The translations under genes were made by a program, and so were the position numbers. The notes under the pieces were generated by a model. The model was given only the letters and a program-made list of their open reading frames with translations. It ran no database searches and was not told the origin of the DNA. 64,000 nucleotides of DNA from Pseudomonadales bacterium (GTDB taxonomy: Bacteria > Pseudomonadota > Gammaproteobacteria > Pseudomonadales > IMCC2047), in contig JACKNY010000003.1 in the NCBI GenBank assembly GCA_024234615.1, positions 1 to 64,000 on the forward strand. The letters run 5' to 3'. Shown one piece after another: positions 17,137 to 26,990 of the stretch. Position 1 is the first letter of the stretch; each line of letters begins with the position of its first letter.

Positions 17137-18642
17137 ATGCAATATAAAATTAAGTTTGGTAGCCCTGAAAAAATAACCACTGGCTGCCTAGTTGTTTCCG
17201 TTTCGGGTAGCGTCAAGCTTTCCCCCTCCGCTAAGATTTTGGATCAAGCAAGTAACGGCGTTTTAAGAAAGCTGATCAAACGTGGGGATCTTGGCAGCAA
17301 AGAAGGTAAAACTCTGCTGCTCCACGATATTCCGAATGTTAAAGCTCAGCGTATACTACTGGTTCAGTGTGGCGACCAAAAGGCTTTTAATGATAGAAAA
17401 TTCGACAAAATTATAAAAGCCAGCCTTACCGCCATCAAAGACAGCGGCACAAAAGACGCAACCTTTTTACTGGAAGAACTAGTGCTACCGAAACACGATC
17501 TGGAATGGAAAACCACGCAAGCTGTCATGCTCTGCGAAGACGCCATGTACCAATTCACACAGTTAAAAAGCAAAAAGGCGGATAAGCCTGCTAAGTTGTC
17601 CAGTATCTATTTAGCACTTTCAGACCGACAACAATCTGAAGCAGCGCAAACAGCAATAAAAACTGGCGCGGCCATCGCCGAGGGTAAACAGCTCGCAAAA
17701 ACCTTAGGTAATTTGCCCGGCAATATTTGCACACCCAGCTATTTGGCCGAGCAAGCAAAAGCACTGGCGCAATCCCACAAAAAAATCACCACCAGCGTAA
17801 TCGAAGAAAAACAAATGAAAGAGTTGGGGATGGGCGCATTACTATCCGTCGCCGCAGGCAGTGAAGAACCAGCAAAACTAATCGTCATGAATTATAAAGG
17901 TGGCAAAAAAGATGAGGCTCCTCAGGTGCTGGTCGGCAAAGGCATCACCTTTGATACTGGCGGAATTAGTTTGAAACCTGGCGCCGCCATGGACGAAATG
18001 AAATTTGATATGTGTGGCGCCGCGAGTGTGTTCGGTACCCTTTTAGCGGTCGCCGAACTTGAATTACCGCTCAATGTTATCGGCATCGTTGCCGCCGCCG
18101 AAAACATGCCGGACGGACGCGCCACCAAACCGGGCGATGTCGTCACCTCGCTCTCAGGTCAAACCATTGAAATTCTCAATACTGATGCCGAAGGCCGCCT
18201 CGTCTTATGCGATGCGCTCACCTATGCCGACATATTTAATCCAGCCGCCGTCATCGATATTGCAACCTTGACTGGCGCCTGCGTGATCGCCCTAGGACAC
18301 CACGCCACAGGCCTTTTTGCCAACCAAGATAGCCTCGCAGTTGAATTGCTTCGCGCCGGCAATGAAACCAATGATCGCGCCTGGCATATGCCGCTGTGGG
18401 ATGATTATCAGGATCAACTTGATAGCAATTTTGCCGATATGGGCAACGTCGGAGGACGTTCCGCTGGCAGCATCACCGCCGCCTGTTTCCTTTCCCGTTT
18501 TACTAAGGATCAGCGCTGGGCACACTTGGATATCGCTGGTGTTGCCTGGGACACTGGAAAAAATAAAGGCGCAACGGGGCGACCCGTCCCCCTGTTGACT
18601 CAATACTTGATTGATCGCGCCGAAGAAGCGCAAGCAGATTAG
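17137..18642 (+). CDS. pepA: Leucyl aminopeptidase PepA
   Basis: A 501-residue M17 cytosolic aminopeptidase with two metal ions. The metal-binding region is seen in VGKGITFDTGGISLKPG and the family signature NTDAEGRLVL, with active-site Lys and Arg in these motifs. PepA trims N-terminal residues from peptides and in Escherichia coli also binds DNA in Xer recombination and gene control. It leads the pepA-holC-valS cluster. Confidence 0.96.
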   Translation: MQYKIKFGSPEKITTGCLVVSVSGSVKLSPSAKILDQASNGVLRKLIKRGDLGSKEGKTLLLHDIPNVKAQRILLVQCGDQKAFNDRKFDKIIKASLTAIKDSGTKDATFLLEELVLPKHDLEWKTTQAVMLCEDAMYQFTQLKSKKADKPAKLSSIYLALSDRQQSEAAQTAIKTGAAIAEGKQLAKTLGNLPGNICTPSYLAEQAKALAQSHKKITTSVIEEKQMKELGMGALLSVAAGSEEPAKLIVMNYKGGKKDEAPQVLVGKGITFDTGGISLKPGAAMDEMKFDMCGAASVFGTLLAVAELELPLNVIGIVAAAENMPDGRATKPGDVVTSLSGQTIEILNTDAEGRLVLCDALTYADIFNPAAVIDIATLTGACVIALGHHATGLFANQDSLAVELLRAGNETNDRAWHMPLWDDYQDQLDSNFADMGNVGGRSAGSITAACFLSRFTKDQRWAHLDIAGVAWDTGKNKGATGRPVPLLTQYLIDRAEEAQAD

Positions 18643-18682
18643 CGCGTAGAATATAACTCCACGACCTCGATTGATACTGAGC

Positions 18683-19117
18683 ATGACCCGCATCGATTTT
18701 TATATTTTAGCCAGTAGCGAAGCGCAAGAGCGTGTACAGTTCGCCTGCCGACTGATCGAAAAGGCCTACAAGCTTGGTCGACAACTCTATGTCCATACCG
18801 ATGATGAGCAGACAACTGCGAGTATCGACGACGCCTTGTGGCAGTACCGTGCTGACAGTTTTATTCCGCACCAGCGTATTGATCAACAACCTGCAACGCC
18901 CGCTCCTATTGAAATAGGCCATCAACATGACCCTAAACAGCACCAGGACATACTGATTAATTTGGCACACGAAACACCTGCTTTTTTTAGCCGTTTTGAG
19001 CGTGTCGCAGAGCTGGTGTTGCAACAGCCAGAATCGTTGGCAGCCTCGCGTAAAAGCTATGCCTTTTATCGTGACCGCGGTTATCCGATGAAAACTCACG
19101 ATATGCGAAAAAAGTAG
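18683..19117 (+). CDS. holC: DNA polymerase III chi subunit
   Basis: A 144-residue chi subunit that links the clamp loader (through psi, HolD) to single-strand binding protein at the replication fork. Recognisable segments are RIDFYILASSEAQERVQFAC, the surface LYVHTDDEQTTASIDDALW and a conserved FIPHQRI. The ATG at 18683 matches the family start; an upstream TTG adds four residues. It lies 40 bases after pepA and 106 bases before valS. Confidence 0.92.
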   Translation: MTRIDFYILASSEAQERVQFACRLIEKAYKLGRQLYVHTDDEQTTASIDDALWQYRADSFIPHQRIDQQPATPAPIEIGHQHDPKQHQDILINLAHETPAFFSRFERVAELVLQQPESLAASRKSYAFYRDRGYPMKTHDMRKK

Positions 19118-19223
19118 CAGGAATGTCCTCTCGCTCCACAGCGATGATTCCCCCTCTCGGAGGAGCATTGTATAATCCCCGATCTTTTGCCCTCTAATCA
19201 TTGAACGAGTTTTACTACCTCTC

Positions 19224-21998
19224 ATGGAAAAAACCTATCAGCCTGCACAGATAGAATCGAACTGGTACCAGTCTTGGGAAGCCAGCGGTTACTTTAAACC
19301 TTCCGGCAAAGGGGAACCCTACTGCATCATGATCCCGCCACCCAATGTGACTGGCAACCTGCATATGGGTCATGGGTTTCAGGAAGCTATCATGGATGGT
19401 CTGATTCGTTATCATCGTATGAAGGGTGATAACACTTTATGGCAAGTCGGCACCGATCACGCCGGCATTGCGACTCAAATGGTGGTAGAACGACAGCTCG
19501 ACGCACAAGGTATCTCTCGCCATGATTTAGGGCGCGAAGAATTCATTAAGAAGGTTTGGGAGTGGAAAGCGGAGTCGGGCGGCAATATTACACAGCAATT
19601 ACGCCGTCTCGGAGCATCACCAGATTGGTCACGCGAACGTTTCACCATGGACGATGGTTTTTATCAAGCAGTACAGGAAGTTTTCGTTCGGCTCTACGAA
19701 GAAGGCTTGATTTACCGCGGTAACCGCCTAGTTAACTGGGATCCAAAGCTGCACACAGCTATTTCAGATCTCGAAGTTATTTCCGAAGAAGAAAAAGGCA
19801 ACCTCTGGCATTTCCGTTATCCCTTAACGGATGGCTCTGACTACCTTACCGTCGCGACGACAAGACCGGAAACAATGCTGGGTGATACTGCTGTCGCCGT
19901 ACACCCAGAAGATAAACGCTACCAAAAATTAATCGGCAAAACTATCAGCCTGCCTTTAGCCAATCGCACAATTCCCATTATCGCCGATGATTATGTGGAT
20001 ATGACCTTCGGCACAGGCTGTGTAAAAATTACACCGGCACACGATTTTAATGATTATGAAGTGGGTGAACGCCACCAATTACCCAAAATTAATATCTTTA
20101 ACGATGACGCTCAGATTAATAGTAATGGCCCAGAAGCCTACCAAGGCCTGGATCGCTTCGCGGCGCGCAAAAAAATCGTTGCCGATCTTGATGCACTAGG
20201 ATTGCTAGAAAAGGTCGATGATCATACTTTAAAAGTGCCACGTGGCGATCGCAGTGGTGTAGTCATTGAGCCTTACCTAACCAACCAGTGGTATGTCAGC
20301 ACCAAACCGCTGGCCGAAAAAGCCATCCAAGCCGTTGAAGATGGGAGCATCAAATTCGTCCCACAACAATATGAAAATATGTACTTTTCATGGATGCGCG
20401 ATATACAGGATTGGTGTATTTCACGTCAGCTCTGGTGGGGACATCGTATTCCTGCCTGGTACGATGATAGCGGCAACCTCTATGTAGGTCGGTCAGAACA
20501 GGAGATCCGCAACAAGCACCAGATTTCCGATGAGATCATCCTCAAGCAGGATGAGGACGTGCTGGACACTTGGTTTTCCTCAGGGCTTTGGACTTTTGGC
20601 ACACTGGGTTGGCCAGAACAAACCGAAGAATTACAGCTCTTTCATCCTACCGATGTTCTGGTCACCGGATTTGATATCATCTTTTTCTGGGTAGCACGCA
20701 TGATTATGCTAACGCTGCACTTTACACAAGATATTCCATTCCATACCGTCTATGTACATGGCCTTGTACGCGACAGCCATGGCCAGAAAATGTCGAAATC
20801 CAAAGGTAACGTACTTGACCCTATCGATCTCATCGATGGTATTGAGCTGGAGACACTGGTCAAAAAACGCACCGCTGGCATGATGGTGCCAAACCTGCGA
20901 GAAAAGATTGAAAAACAAACCCGCGCTGACTTCCCCGCAGGCATTAACGCATATGGTACCGATGCGTTGCGCTTTACCTATTACTCACTCGCTTCTACCG
21001 GAAGAGATATTAATTTTGATGTTGGTCGAATTGAAGGCTTCCGCAATTTTTGCAATAAAATTTGGAACGCCACTCGTTATGTCCTGATGAACACGGAAGA
21101 ACAGGATTGCGGACAGGATAACTCCGAGGACTACCAATTATCTCTAGTTGACCGCTGGATCATTTCTCGACTGCAAGAGGCCGAGCAAGCGGTCATTGAC
21201 GGAATTGAAAATTATCGCTTCGATCTTGCTTCGCAAGCACTCTACAACTTTGTTTGGAATGAATACTGCGACTGGTATCTGGAATTATCCAAACCAGTGC
21301 TCTGGGACGACCAAGCCAGCGCCGCACAAAAGAAAGGTACCCGCCGCACTTTGATTCGGGTGTTGGAAGCGACAATGCGACTCGCTCATCCAATGATGCC
21401 CTTTATCACCGAGGAAATCTGGCAGAAAATTAAAGGGCTCGCGGGCAAACAGGGCGACACTATCATGCTGCAAAGCTATCCCAGACCCAATCAAGCCAGC
21501 CTCGATCCAGAGGCTATCAATGATGTCGAATGGATAAAGGGCGTTGTTGCCGGACTTCGCAATATTCGAGGAGAAATGAATATTTCTCCTGCCAAGCCAA
21601 TCCCAGTCCTGCTCAAAAATACGTCTGCGGCCGACCGAAAAAGATTGGAGCAAAACCACCAGTTTCTCATTAAATTAGCAAAATTAGACAGTATCGAGTT
21701 GTTACCCCTAGATCAAAAACCACCCATGTCCGCAATTCAGCTCGTCGATGACATGGAGTTGCTCGTCCCTATGCAAGACTTAATCGATGTTACTGCAGAA
21801 TTAGCGCGGCTAAACAAGGAAGCGAGCAAATTGGATGCTGAGTTGGCTCGTATCAGTGGCAAACTTAAAAACTCTAATTTTATTGATAAAGCACCGCAAA
21901 CCGTCGTAGAAAAAGAGCAGGCCAAGCTCGCCGAACAGCAACTGGCTAGAGATAAAATTGGCACACAAATCGCCGAGCTTAAAACCCTAAAAAGCTAA
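19224..21998 (+). CDS. valS: Valyl-tRNA synthetase
   Basis: A 924-residue class I synthetase that charges tRNA-Val. The HIGH-type motif is in PPPNVTGNLHMGHG near residue 45 and the KMSKS motif in QKMSKSKGNV near 530; between them lies the CP1 editing domain (TTRPETMLGDTAVAVHPED) that clears Thr-tRNA-Val. The C-terminal 70 residues are the coiled coil that grips the tRNA. Length and motifs are normal. Confidence 0.98.
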   Translation: MEKTYQPAQIESNWYQSWEASGYFKPSGKGEPYCIMIPPPNVTGNLHMGHGFQEAIMDGLIRYHRMKGDNTLWQVGTDHAGIATQMVVERQLDAQGISRHDLGREEFIKKVWEWKAESGGNITQQLRRLGASPDWSRERFTMDDGFYQAVQEVFVRLYEEGLIYRGNRLVNWDPKLHTAISDLEVISEEEKGNLWHFRYPLTDGSDYLTVATTRPETMLGDTAVAVHPEDKRYQKLIGKTISLPLANRTIPIIADDYVDMTFGTGCVKITPAHDFNDYEVGERHQLPKINIFNDDAQINSNGPEAYQGLDRFAARKKIVADLDALGLLEKVDDHTLKVPRGDRSGVVIEPYLTNQWYVSTKPLAEKAIQAVEDGSIKFVPQQYENMYFSWMRDIQDWCISRQLWWGHRIPAWYDDSGNLYVGRSEQEIRNKHQISDEIILKQDEDVLDTWFSSGLWTFGTLGWPEQTEELQLFHPTDVLVTGFDIIFFWVARMIMLTLHFTQDIPFHTVYVHGLVRDSHGQKMSKSKGNVLDPIDLIDGIELETLVKKRTAGMMVPNLREKIEKQTRADFPAGINAYGTDALRFTYYSLASTGRDINFDVGRIEGFRNFCNKIWNATRYVLMNTEEQDCGQDNSEDYQLSLVDRWIISRLQEAEQAVIDGIENYRFDLASQALYNFVWNEYCDWYLELSKPVLWDDQASAAQKKGTRRTLIRVLEATMRLAHPMMPFITEEIWQKIKGLAGKQGDTIMLQSYPRPNQASLDPEAINDVEWIKGVVAGLRNIRGEMNISPAKPIPVLLKNTSAADRKRLEQNHQFLIKLAKLDSIELLPLDQKPPMSAIQLVDDMELLVPMQDLIDVTAELARLNKEASKLDAELARISGKLKNSNFIDKAPQTVVEKEQAKLAEQQLARDKIGTQIAELKTLKS

Positions 21999-22164
21999 TT
22001 TTTTCTTTAAAATGAAACGCCTAGAATGTTGAAAATTTGAGATAAGTCAGTTGTCAACCAGATTTCTCTATATATAATGCGAACTAGCTTGTGCTGTGAG
22101 CAGGGGAAAACTTGCAGATTAGCTGAACGTACAACAATTAAAATAGGTGTTCGAGGAAAAGAGT

Positions 22165-22377
22165 ATGGCAGAGCGTGAAGTAGGTACCGTCAAGTGGTTT
22201 AACAATGCTAAGGGGTACGGTTTTATTGAGCGTGAAGACGGTCAAGATGTATTCGTACATTATCGCGCTATTACCGGCGAAGGCTACCGTAAATTGCTTG
22301 ATGGTCAACGGGTAGAGTACACTGTGGTTGAAGGTCAAAAAGGACTTCAAGCAGAGGACGTTTCTCCTACGGCATAA
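22165..22377 (+). CDS. Cold-shock-domain protein
   Basis: A 70-residue single cold-shock domain with both nucleic-acid-binding motifs: RNP1-like NAKGYGFIERE and RNP2-like DVFVHYRAI. These proteins bind single-stranded RNA or DNA and melt RNA structure. The ATG at 22165 has a good ribosome site (GAGG 8 bases before); an upstream GTG lacks sense. The 165-base leader after valS may fold and be temperature-controlled. A hairpin (ATGCCGC/GCGGCAT, 22381-22408) follows the stop but lacks a T run. Confidence 0.93.
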   Translation: MAEREVGTVKWFNNAKGYGFIEREDGQDVFVHYRAITGEGYRKLLDGQRVEYTVVEGQKGLQAEDVSPTA

Positions 22378-22440
22378 GTTATGCCGCCGACTAACATGGA
22401 GCGGCATCCAAGTTGTATGTAACACCACTCGGGAGTTGAT

Positions 22441-22929
22441 GTGGATTATTTTAGCGCAGGCTGGTTACTTGCACTGGTTGCCTTCTTCGTGGGCGCTGGT
22501 GTAGGATTTTTTATCTATAAAATAAAGTATTCTGATGATGCTCGTTCTGAAAAATTGCAAGAAGAGCTAACACGGGTCACTGAGGATTTCGAAAACTATA
22601 AACAAAGTGTCACTGAACACTTTAGCAAAACCTCGGAGTTGGTCAATAATCTGACTGAAGATTATGTGAAGGTGTACAAACACTTGGCGACAAGTGCAGA
22701 AACTCTCACAGACGTTCAAATAACACCTCAACTTAACTCACCAAAATCCAGCCCTATGGTTGCTTTTATCAACGATGTCGAAGATGCCTCCGGTAACACT
22801 GATAAAACCGACTCTATCGAGCCGCCAAAAGATTACGCGCCCAAAGAAGACACCTCAGAAGGCACTTTATCGGAATCCTATAGTGTCGGTGTAAAAAAAA
22901 CAGATACACCTAAAAAAGAGTCTGCCTAA
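22441..22929 (+). CDS. YhcB/ZapG family (DUF1043) inner-membrane protein
   Basis: A 162-residue protein with one N-terminal membrane helix (AGWLLALVAFFVGAGVGFFI), a coiled coil (residues 30-80) and a disordered acidic tail. This is the DUF1043 fold; YhcB (ZapG) of Escherichia coli links cell division, peptidoglycan and phospholipid synthesis. The hallmark segment FENYKQSVTEHFSKTSELVN is present. It starts with GTG at 22441, convergent to the NIF3-family gene. Confidence 0.88.
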   Translation: MDYFSAGWLLALVAFFVGAGVGFFIYKIKYSDDARSEKLQEELTRVTEDFENYKQSVTEHFSKTSELVNNLTEDYVKVYKHLATSAETLTDVQITPQLNSPKSSPMVAFINDVEDASGNTDKTDSIEPPKDYAPKEDTSEGTLSESYSVGVKKTDTPKKESA

Positions 22930-22941
22930 ACTCACTATCCA

Positions 22942-23703
22942 CTAAACCGGGTTATCAATGTCGATGAAATGGTGTTCGACTTCCAGTTCTCTGGCAAGCC
23001 GCTCACCTAAAGCCTGCACTCCAAAGCGTTCTGTTGCATGATGCCCCGCCGCGAAAAAATGTAGTCCCGTTTCCCTCGCCACATGGGTGGTCGGTTCAGA
23101 AGCTTCGCCGGTGAGATACGCATCCACCTGTCGCTGGCTGGCTTTTCCAATAAAGCCCTGAGCGGCACCGGTACACCAAGCAATAGTTTCAATAATTTTT
23201 TTCTTACCCGGAATATATAAAGGTGCTCGCCTAAGCGTGCTTTGCAGGTGTTGAGCAAACTGCTCTCCTGTCATCGGAGAAGGCAATTCACCCACCAAAC
23301 CGATACTGTATTCTGCATCCGTTTCCATTGCGCCTGTCACTTTGAGGTTCAACACTTTAGCCAAACAGATGTTATTACCAAATTCTGGTTGCGCATCCAG
23401 CGGTAAGTGGTAGGCCAACAGGTTAATATCATGCTTTAACAGCAACGCCAATCGGCTGCGTAACATTCCCCTTATACAAGGGTCTTCTCCCTTCCAAAAA
23501 TAACCGTGGTGCACCAGAACAGCATCTGCCTTTTTAGCTATTGCCGCCTCTAGCAAGGCCTGACTAGCCGTCACTCCGGTTACTATTGTTGATATTTGCT
23601 CGCATCCTTGAACTTGCAGCCCATTGGGGCAATAGTCTTGAAATCTCGACGGTTGCATCAGCCTATCACACAGCGTCAGCAGATCGGAAAGTTGAGCTGT
23701 CAT
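22942..23703 (-). CDS. NIF3-like dinuclear metal protein (YbgI family)
   Basis: A 253-residue member of the NIF3/DUF34 family. Metal-ligand motifs are seen: VLVHHGYFW near residue 63, LLAYHLPLDA near 95, and the C-terminal AAGHHATERFGV near 220. Family members form toroidal hexamers; a housekeeping role is not settled, and a GTP cyclohydrolase type 2 label in databases is poorly supported. It is divergent from the DegS-like protease gene. Confidence 0.92.
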   Translation of the reverse strand: MTAQLSDLLTLCDRLMQPSRFQDYCPNGLQVQGCEQISTIVTGVTASQALLEAAIAKKADAVLVHHGYFWKGEDPCIRGMLRSRLALLLKHDINLLAYHLPLDAQPEFGNNICLAKVLNLKVTGAMETDAEYSIGLVGELPSPMTGEQFAQHLQSTLRRAPLYIPGKKKIIETIAWCTGAAQGFIGKASQRQVDAYLTGEASEPTTHVARETGLHFFAAGHHATERFGVQALGERLARELEVEHHFIDIDNPV

Positions 23704-23777
23704 TTAAATTACCTTTATTTCAATCGATAGCATGCCATAATAGAGCACTTTGAAGATGGAACCACTGCTAATCCGCT

Positions 23778-24941
23778 ATGAATCAGCTACTTCGACTTGT
23801 GCTATGGCCTGCTTTTGCCGGCATTATCATTGCCGTTATTATATTGCGCTTTTTTCCCAACCAACTGGAAAAATTAAATCCGACTGTTGCGGTGGGTTTA
23901 AACGCTCCTTTGGAGGAAGCCAGCAGCTCTGTAAAACCTTCGTTTGGTCCAGCTTCCTACGCTGCAGCAGTAAGCAAAGCTACCCCGGCAGTAGTCAACA
24001 TTTATACCACTAAAATAGTCCAGAGCAAACCGCACCCCTTATTTGACGACCCCTTCTTTCGTCAGTTTTTTGGTAAAGGCAATGTTCCAAAACGCCAGCG
24101 CATGCAGTCTAGCCTGGGATCAGGCGTAATTATCAGTGCAGACGGCTACGTCATCACAAACAATCACGTTGTCGCTAATGCCGATGAAATTGTGGTCGCT
24201 CTTCAGGATGGCCGAGAGAGTTTTGCTAAAGTTGTCGGCACTGACCCGGAAACTGATATTGCCGTATTAAAAATAGATCTCCAGGAGTTACCGATAATCA
24301 CCCTGACGTCATCTGACGAAATTTCCGTCGGTGATGTAGTTTTAGCGATTGGGAATCCTTTTGGTGTAGGCCAGACTGTTACTATGGGTATTGTCAGTGC
24401 GACAGGCCGTAATCAATTGGGACTGACTACCTTTGAGGATTTTATCCAAACCGATGCCGCAATTAATCCCGGCAACTCTGGTGGCGCGTTAATTAACGCC
24501 TACGGTAATCTTATCGGTATTAATACCGCAATTTTTTCCAAATCCGGGGGTTCGCAAGGGATTGGTTTTGCTATTCCTTCTGAGCTGGTCGAACAAATTA
24601 TGCTAGAAATTATCGAGCACGGTAGTGTCATTCGCGGTTGGCTCGGAATTGAGGTGCAACAGCTTACACCGGCACTCGCCAGCTCATTTGGCCTGGAAAA
24701 AGCTTTTGGCGTTTTGGTAGCTGGCGTTCACCGCAACGGCCCGGCCCATCAGGCAGGACTCCAGCCCGGGGACATTCTGCTCGAAGTGGACCAGCAACCA
24801 GTTCTGAATGGTCGAGCGGTAATGAATCAAATCACCCAAGCTAAGCCCGGCAGCAAAATCAGTATTAGCGTGCTGCGCAATGGTGAACTCAAACAAATTG
24901 AAGCTATCATTGCCAGACGTGCGCCGACGGGTGAACACTAG
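23778..24941 (+). CDS. DegS/AlgW-type periplasmic serine protease
   Basis: A 387-residue HtrA-family protease anchored by one N-terminal helix. The catalytic triad is visible: His in ITNNHVVANADE, Asp in ETDIAVLKID and Ser in NPGNSGGAL. One PDZ domain follows (residues 285-380), as in DegS and AlgW rather than DegP with two. Such enzymes sense misfolded outer-membrane proteins and cut the anti-sigma factor RseA/MucA to start the envelope stress response. Position beside hisD and the mla genes matches AlgW in Pseudomonas. Confidence 0.94.
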   Translation: MNQLLRLVLWPAFAGIIIAVIILRFFPNQLEKLNPTVAVGLNAPLEEASSSVKPSFGPASYAAAVSKATPAVVNIYTTKIVQSKPHPLFDDPFFRQFFGKGNVPKRQRMQSSLGSGVIISADGYVITNNHVVANADEIVVALQDGRESFAKVVGTDPETDIAVLKIDLQELPIITLTSSDEISVGDVVLAIGNPFGVGQTVTMGIVSATGRNQLGLTTFEDFIQTDAAINPGNSGGALINAYGNLIGINTAIFSKSGGSQGIGFAIPSELVEQIMLEIIEHGSVIRGWLGIEVQQLTPALASSFGLEKAFGVLVAGVHRNGPAHQAGLQPGDILLEVDQQPVLNGRAVMNQITQAKPGSKISISVLRNGELKQIEAIIARRAPTGEH

Positions 24942-24967
24942 CGATTATCCTCGTCGGCCGTCTACCT

Positions 24968-24995
24968 AACACATCATCAAAAGTGTTACTTTTTC
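24968..24995 (+). terminator. Weak intrinsic terminator between convergent genes
   Basis: AACAC at 24968-24972 pairs with GTGTT at 24983-24987 and is followed by ACTTTTTC. The stem has only five pairs, so termination of the protease transcript here is possible but not strong. Its T run overlaps the end of hisD on the other strand. Confidence 0.35.
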
Positions 24996-26296
24996 TTAAT
25001 TCGATATTCCGCAGATCTGGCATGCGCAATCAGTCCCTCGGCTCGCGCCAAGATTGCAGCGGTAACACCCAAGTCAGAAGCCCCCTGCTCTGAGCACCTA
25101 ATAATGGATGATCGTTTCTGAAAATCGTAAACACCAAGCGGTGAAGAAAACCTCGCGGTAGAGGACGTTGGTAAAACATGATTTGGGCCAGCGCAATAGT
25201 CACCCAGCGCCTCAGCGGTATAGCGTCCCATAAAAATTGCGCCGGCATTACGGATAGCCGGCAATAAAGTCTGAGGGTCAGACACCGACAGCTCCAAATG
25301 TTCTGGCGCTATGCGATTGCTAATCATCACCGCTTCATCCATATCCTTCACTTTAATCAATGCGCCACGTCGCTCCAATGATGTGCGTACCATTTGCGCA
25401 CGCTCCATCGACTTCAATTCCCGAGTCATGCTTGCTTGTACGGCATCGAGAAAATCTGCATCCGGCGAAATGAGAATCGACTGTGCGCTCTCGTCATGTT
25501 CAGCCTGTGAGAACAAATCCATCGCAATCCAATCAGGGTCCGTTTGCCCATCGCATAGCACTAGTATTTCCGACGGCCCTGCGATCATGTCAATGCCAAC
25601 AACGCCAAACACCTGTTTCTTCGCCGTTGCCACATAAATATTACCTGGGCCGACGATTTTATCGACCCGCGGCACTGTAGCGGTACCATAAGCTAATGCA
25701 GCAACCGCCTGTGCACCACCGATGCTAAATATCTGGTCGACCCCAGCAATAGCCGCCGCCGCCAGCACTATATCGTTGAGGGCTCCCCCTGGCGTCGGCG
25801 CTACCATGATAATCTCATCAACCCCAGCAACTTTTGCCGGAATTGCATTCATCAGCACCGTCGAGGGATATGCCGCTTTACCACCGGGAACGTATATACC
25901 AACGCGCTGTAGCGCCGTGATCTGTTGCCCCAGCAAAGTGCCATCCGCCTCTTCAAATTGCCAGGAGGAGAGCTTTTGATGTTCGTGATATTGCCGAATT
26001 CTCTGCGCCGCCAGCTCAAGCGCCTGTCGCTGCTCCGGCTCAATTTTTTCTAAAGCCTGCTGGACTCGTTCGCCATCCACTTTGAGCTGCGCAACCGTTG
26101 TAGCATTAACCGCATCAAACTGATTGGTGTAAGCCAGTAGCGCTTCATCGCCTTGCTGTCGAACTCTTTGAATAATCTCGGTGACGATATTAACGACCCC
26201 TTGATCTGAAACCTCATCCCAGGCCAACAGGCGATCTAACTGTTGCTGAAAGTCAGTCTGACTTGAATCCAAACGAGAAATATTTAATGCTGTCAT
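24986..26296 (-). CDS. hisD: Histidinol dehydrogenase
   Basis: A 436-residue enzyme for the last two steps of histidine synthesis, histidinol to histidine with NAD and zinc. Signature seen: the IVGPGNIYVATAKKQVFG loop and IDMIAGPSEILVLCD, with zinc/active-site Glu and His in FSQAEHDESAQ and IAPEHLEL. It follows hisG by one base and ends the long leftward operon mlaFEDCB-ibaG-murA-hisG-hisD. Confidence 0.97.
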   Translation of the reverse strand: MTALNISRLDSSQTDFQQQLDRLLAWDEVSDQGVVNIVTEIIQRVRQQGDEALLAYTNQFDAVNATTVAQLKVDGERVQQALEKIEPEQRQALELAAQRIRQYHEHQKLSSWQFEEADGTLLGQQITALQRVGIYVPGGKAAYPSTVLMNAIPAKVAGVDEIIMVAPTPGGALNDIVLAAAAIAGVDQIFSIGGAQAVAALAYGTATVPRVDKIVGPGNIYVATAKKQVFGVVGIDMIAGPSEILVLCDGQTDPDWIAMDLFSQAEHDESAQSILISPDADFLDAVQASMTRELKSMERAQMVRTSLERRGALIKVKDMDEAVMISNRIAPEHLELSVSDPQTLLPAIRNAGAIFMGRYTAEALGDYCAGPNHVLPTSSTARFSSPLGVYDFQKRSSIIRCSEQGASDLGVTAAILARAEGLIAHARSAEYRIKKK

Positions 26297-26297
26297 A

Positions 26298-26942
26298 CTA
26301 TTTCCCAGAGGCTCTCGCCACCGCCGTTTCCAGGTCTTTGATGATGGGCTGAATCAGGGCGTGTTTCATCTTCATTGAGGCTCTACAGACTACCAAGCGC
26401 GCGCTGACTTGCGCAATCAATTCCAATGGTTCCAAACCATTCGCCGTCAATGTCCGTCCGGTATCGACGATATCGACGATACGATCCGCTAAACCCAATA
26501 TCGGCGCTAATTCCATCGCACCGTAGAGTTTTATAATATCTACCTGCCGACCTTGATTGGCATAAAAGCGCTTGGTAATTTCAACGAACTTCGTGGCAAT
26601 GCGCAAACGGCCGGTCGGCTCTGACTCACCAACACGGCCAGCAGTCATCAAACGGCACTTGGAAATATTTAAATCCAACGGTTCATACAGACCTTGGCCA
26701 CCGTACTCCATCAGCACATCTTTACCCGATACACCGATGTCCGCCGCACCAAAAGCGACGTATGTGGGCACATCGGTGGCACGTATCACCACCAACTTAA
26801 TCTCTGCTCGATTAGTTGCGAAAATCAATTTGCGACTGGCGTGAATATCCTCGACCGGCTCAATCCCGGCTTCACGTAGCAGTGGAATAGTTTCGTCCAA
26901 TATACGCCCTTTCGAAAGGGCGATGGTTAGCTGTTGAGTCAT
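26298..26942 (-). CDS. hisG: ATP phosphoribosyltransferase, short form
   Basis: A 214-residue catalytic subunit for the first step of histidine synthesis, joining PRPP to ATP. It is the short form without the C-terminal regulatory domain, so it needs HisZ, which is not in this window. The PRPP-binding loop is seen in DIVDTGRTLTANGL near residue 160. It sits between murA and hisD as in Pseudomonas. Confidence 0.96.
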   Translation of the reverse strand: MTQQLTIALSKGRILDETIPLLREAGIEPVEDIHASRKLIFATNRAEIKLVVIRATDVPTYVAFGAADIGVSGKDVLMEYGGQGLYEPLDLNISKCRLMTAGRVGESEPTGRLRIATKFVEITKRFYANQGRQVDIIKLYGAMELAPILGLADRIVDIVDTGRTLTANGLEPLELIAQVSARLVVCRASMKMKHALIQPIIKDLETAVARASGK

Positions 26943-26990
26943 TACTGGAAAAATTTCACTTTAAAATAGAAAATCTGCAACTAGAGGCAA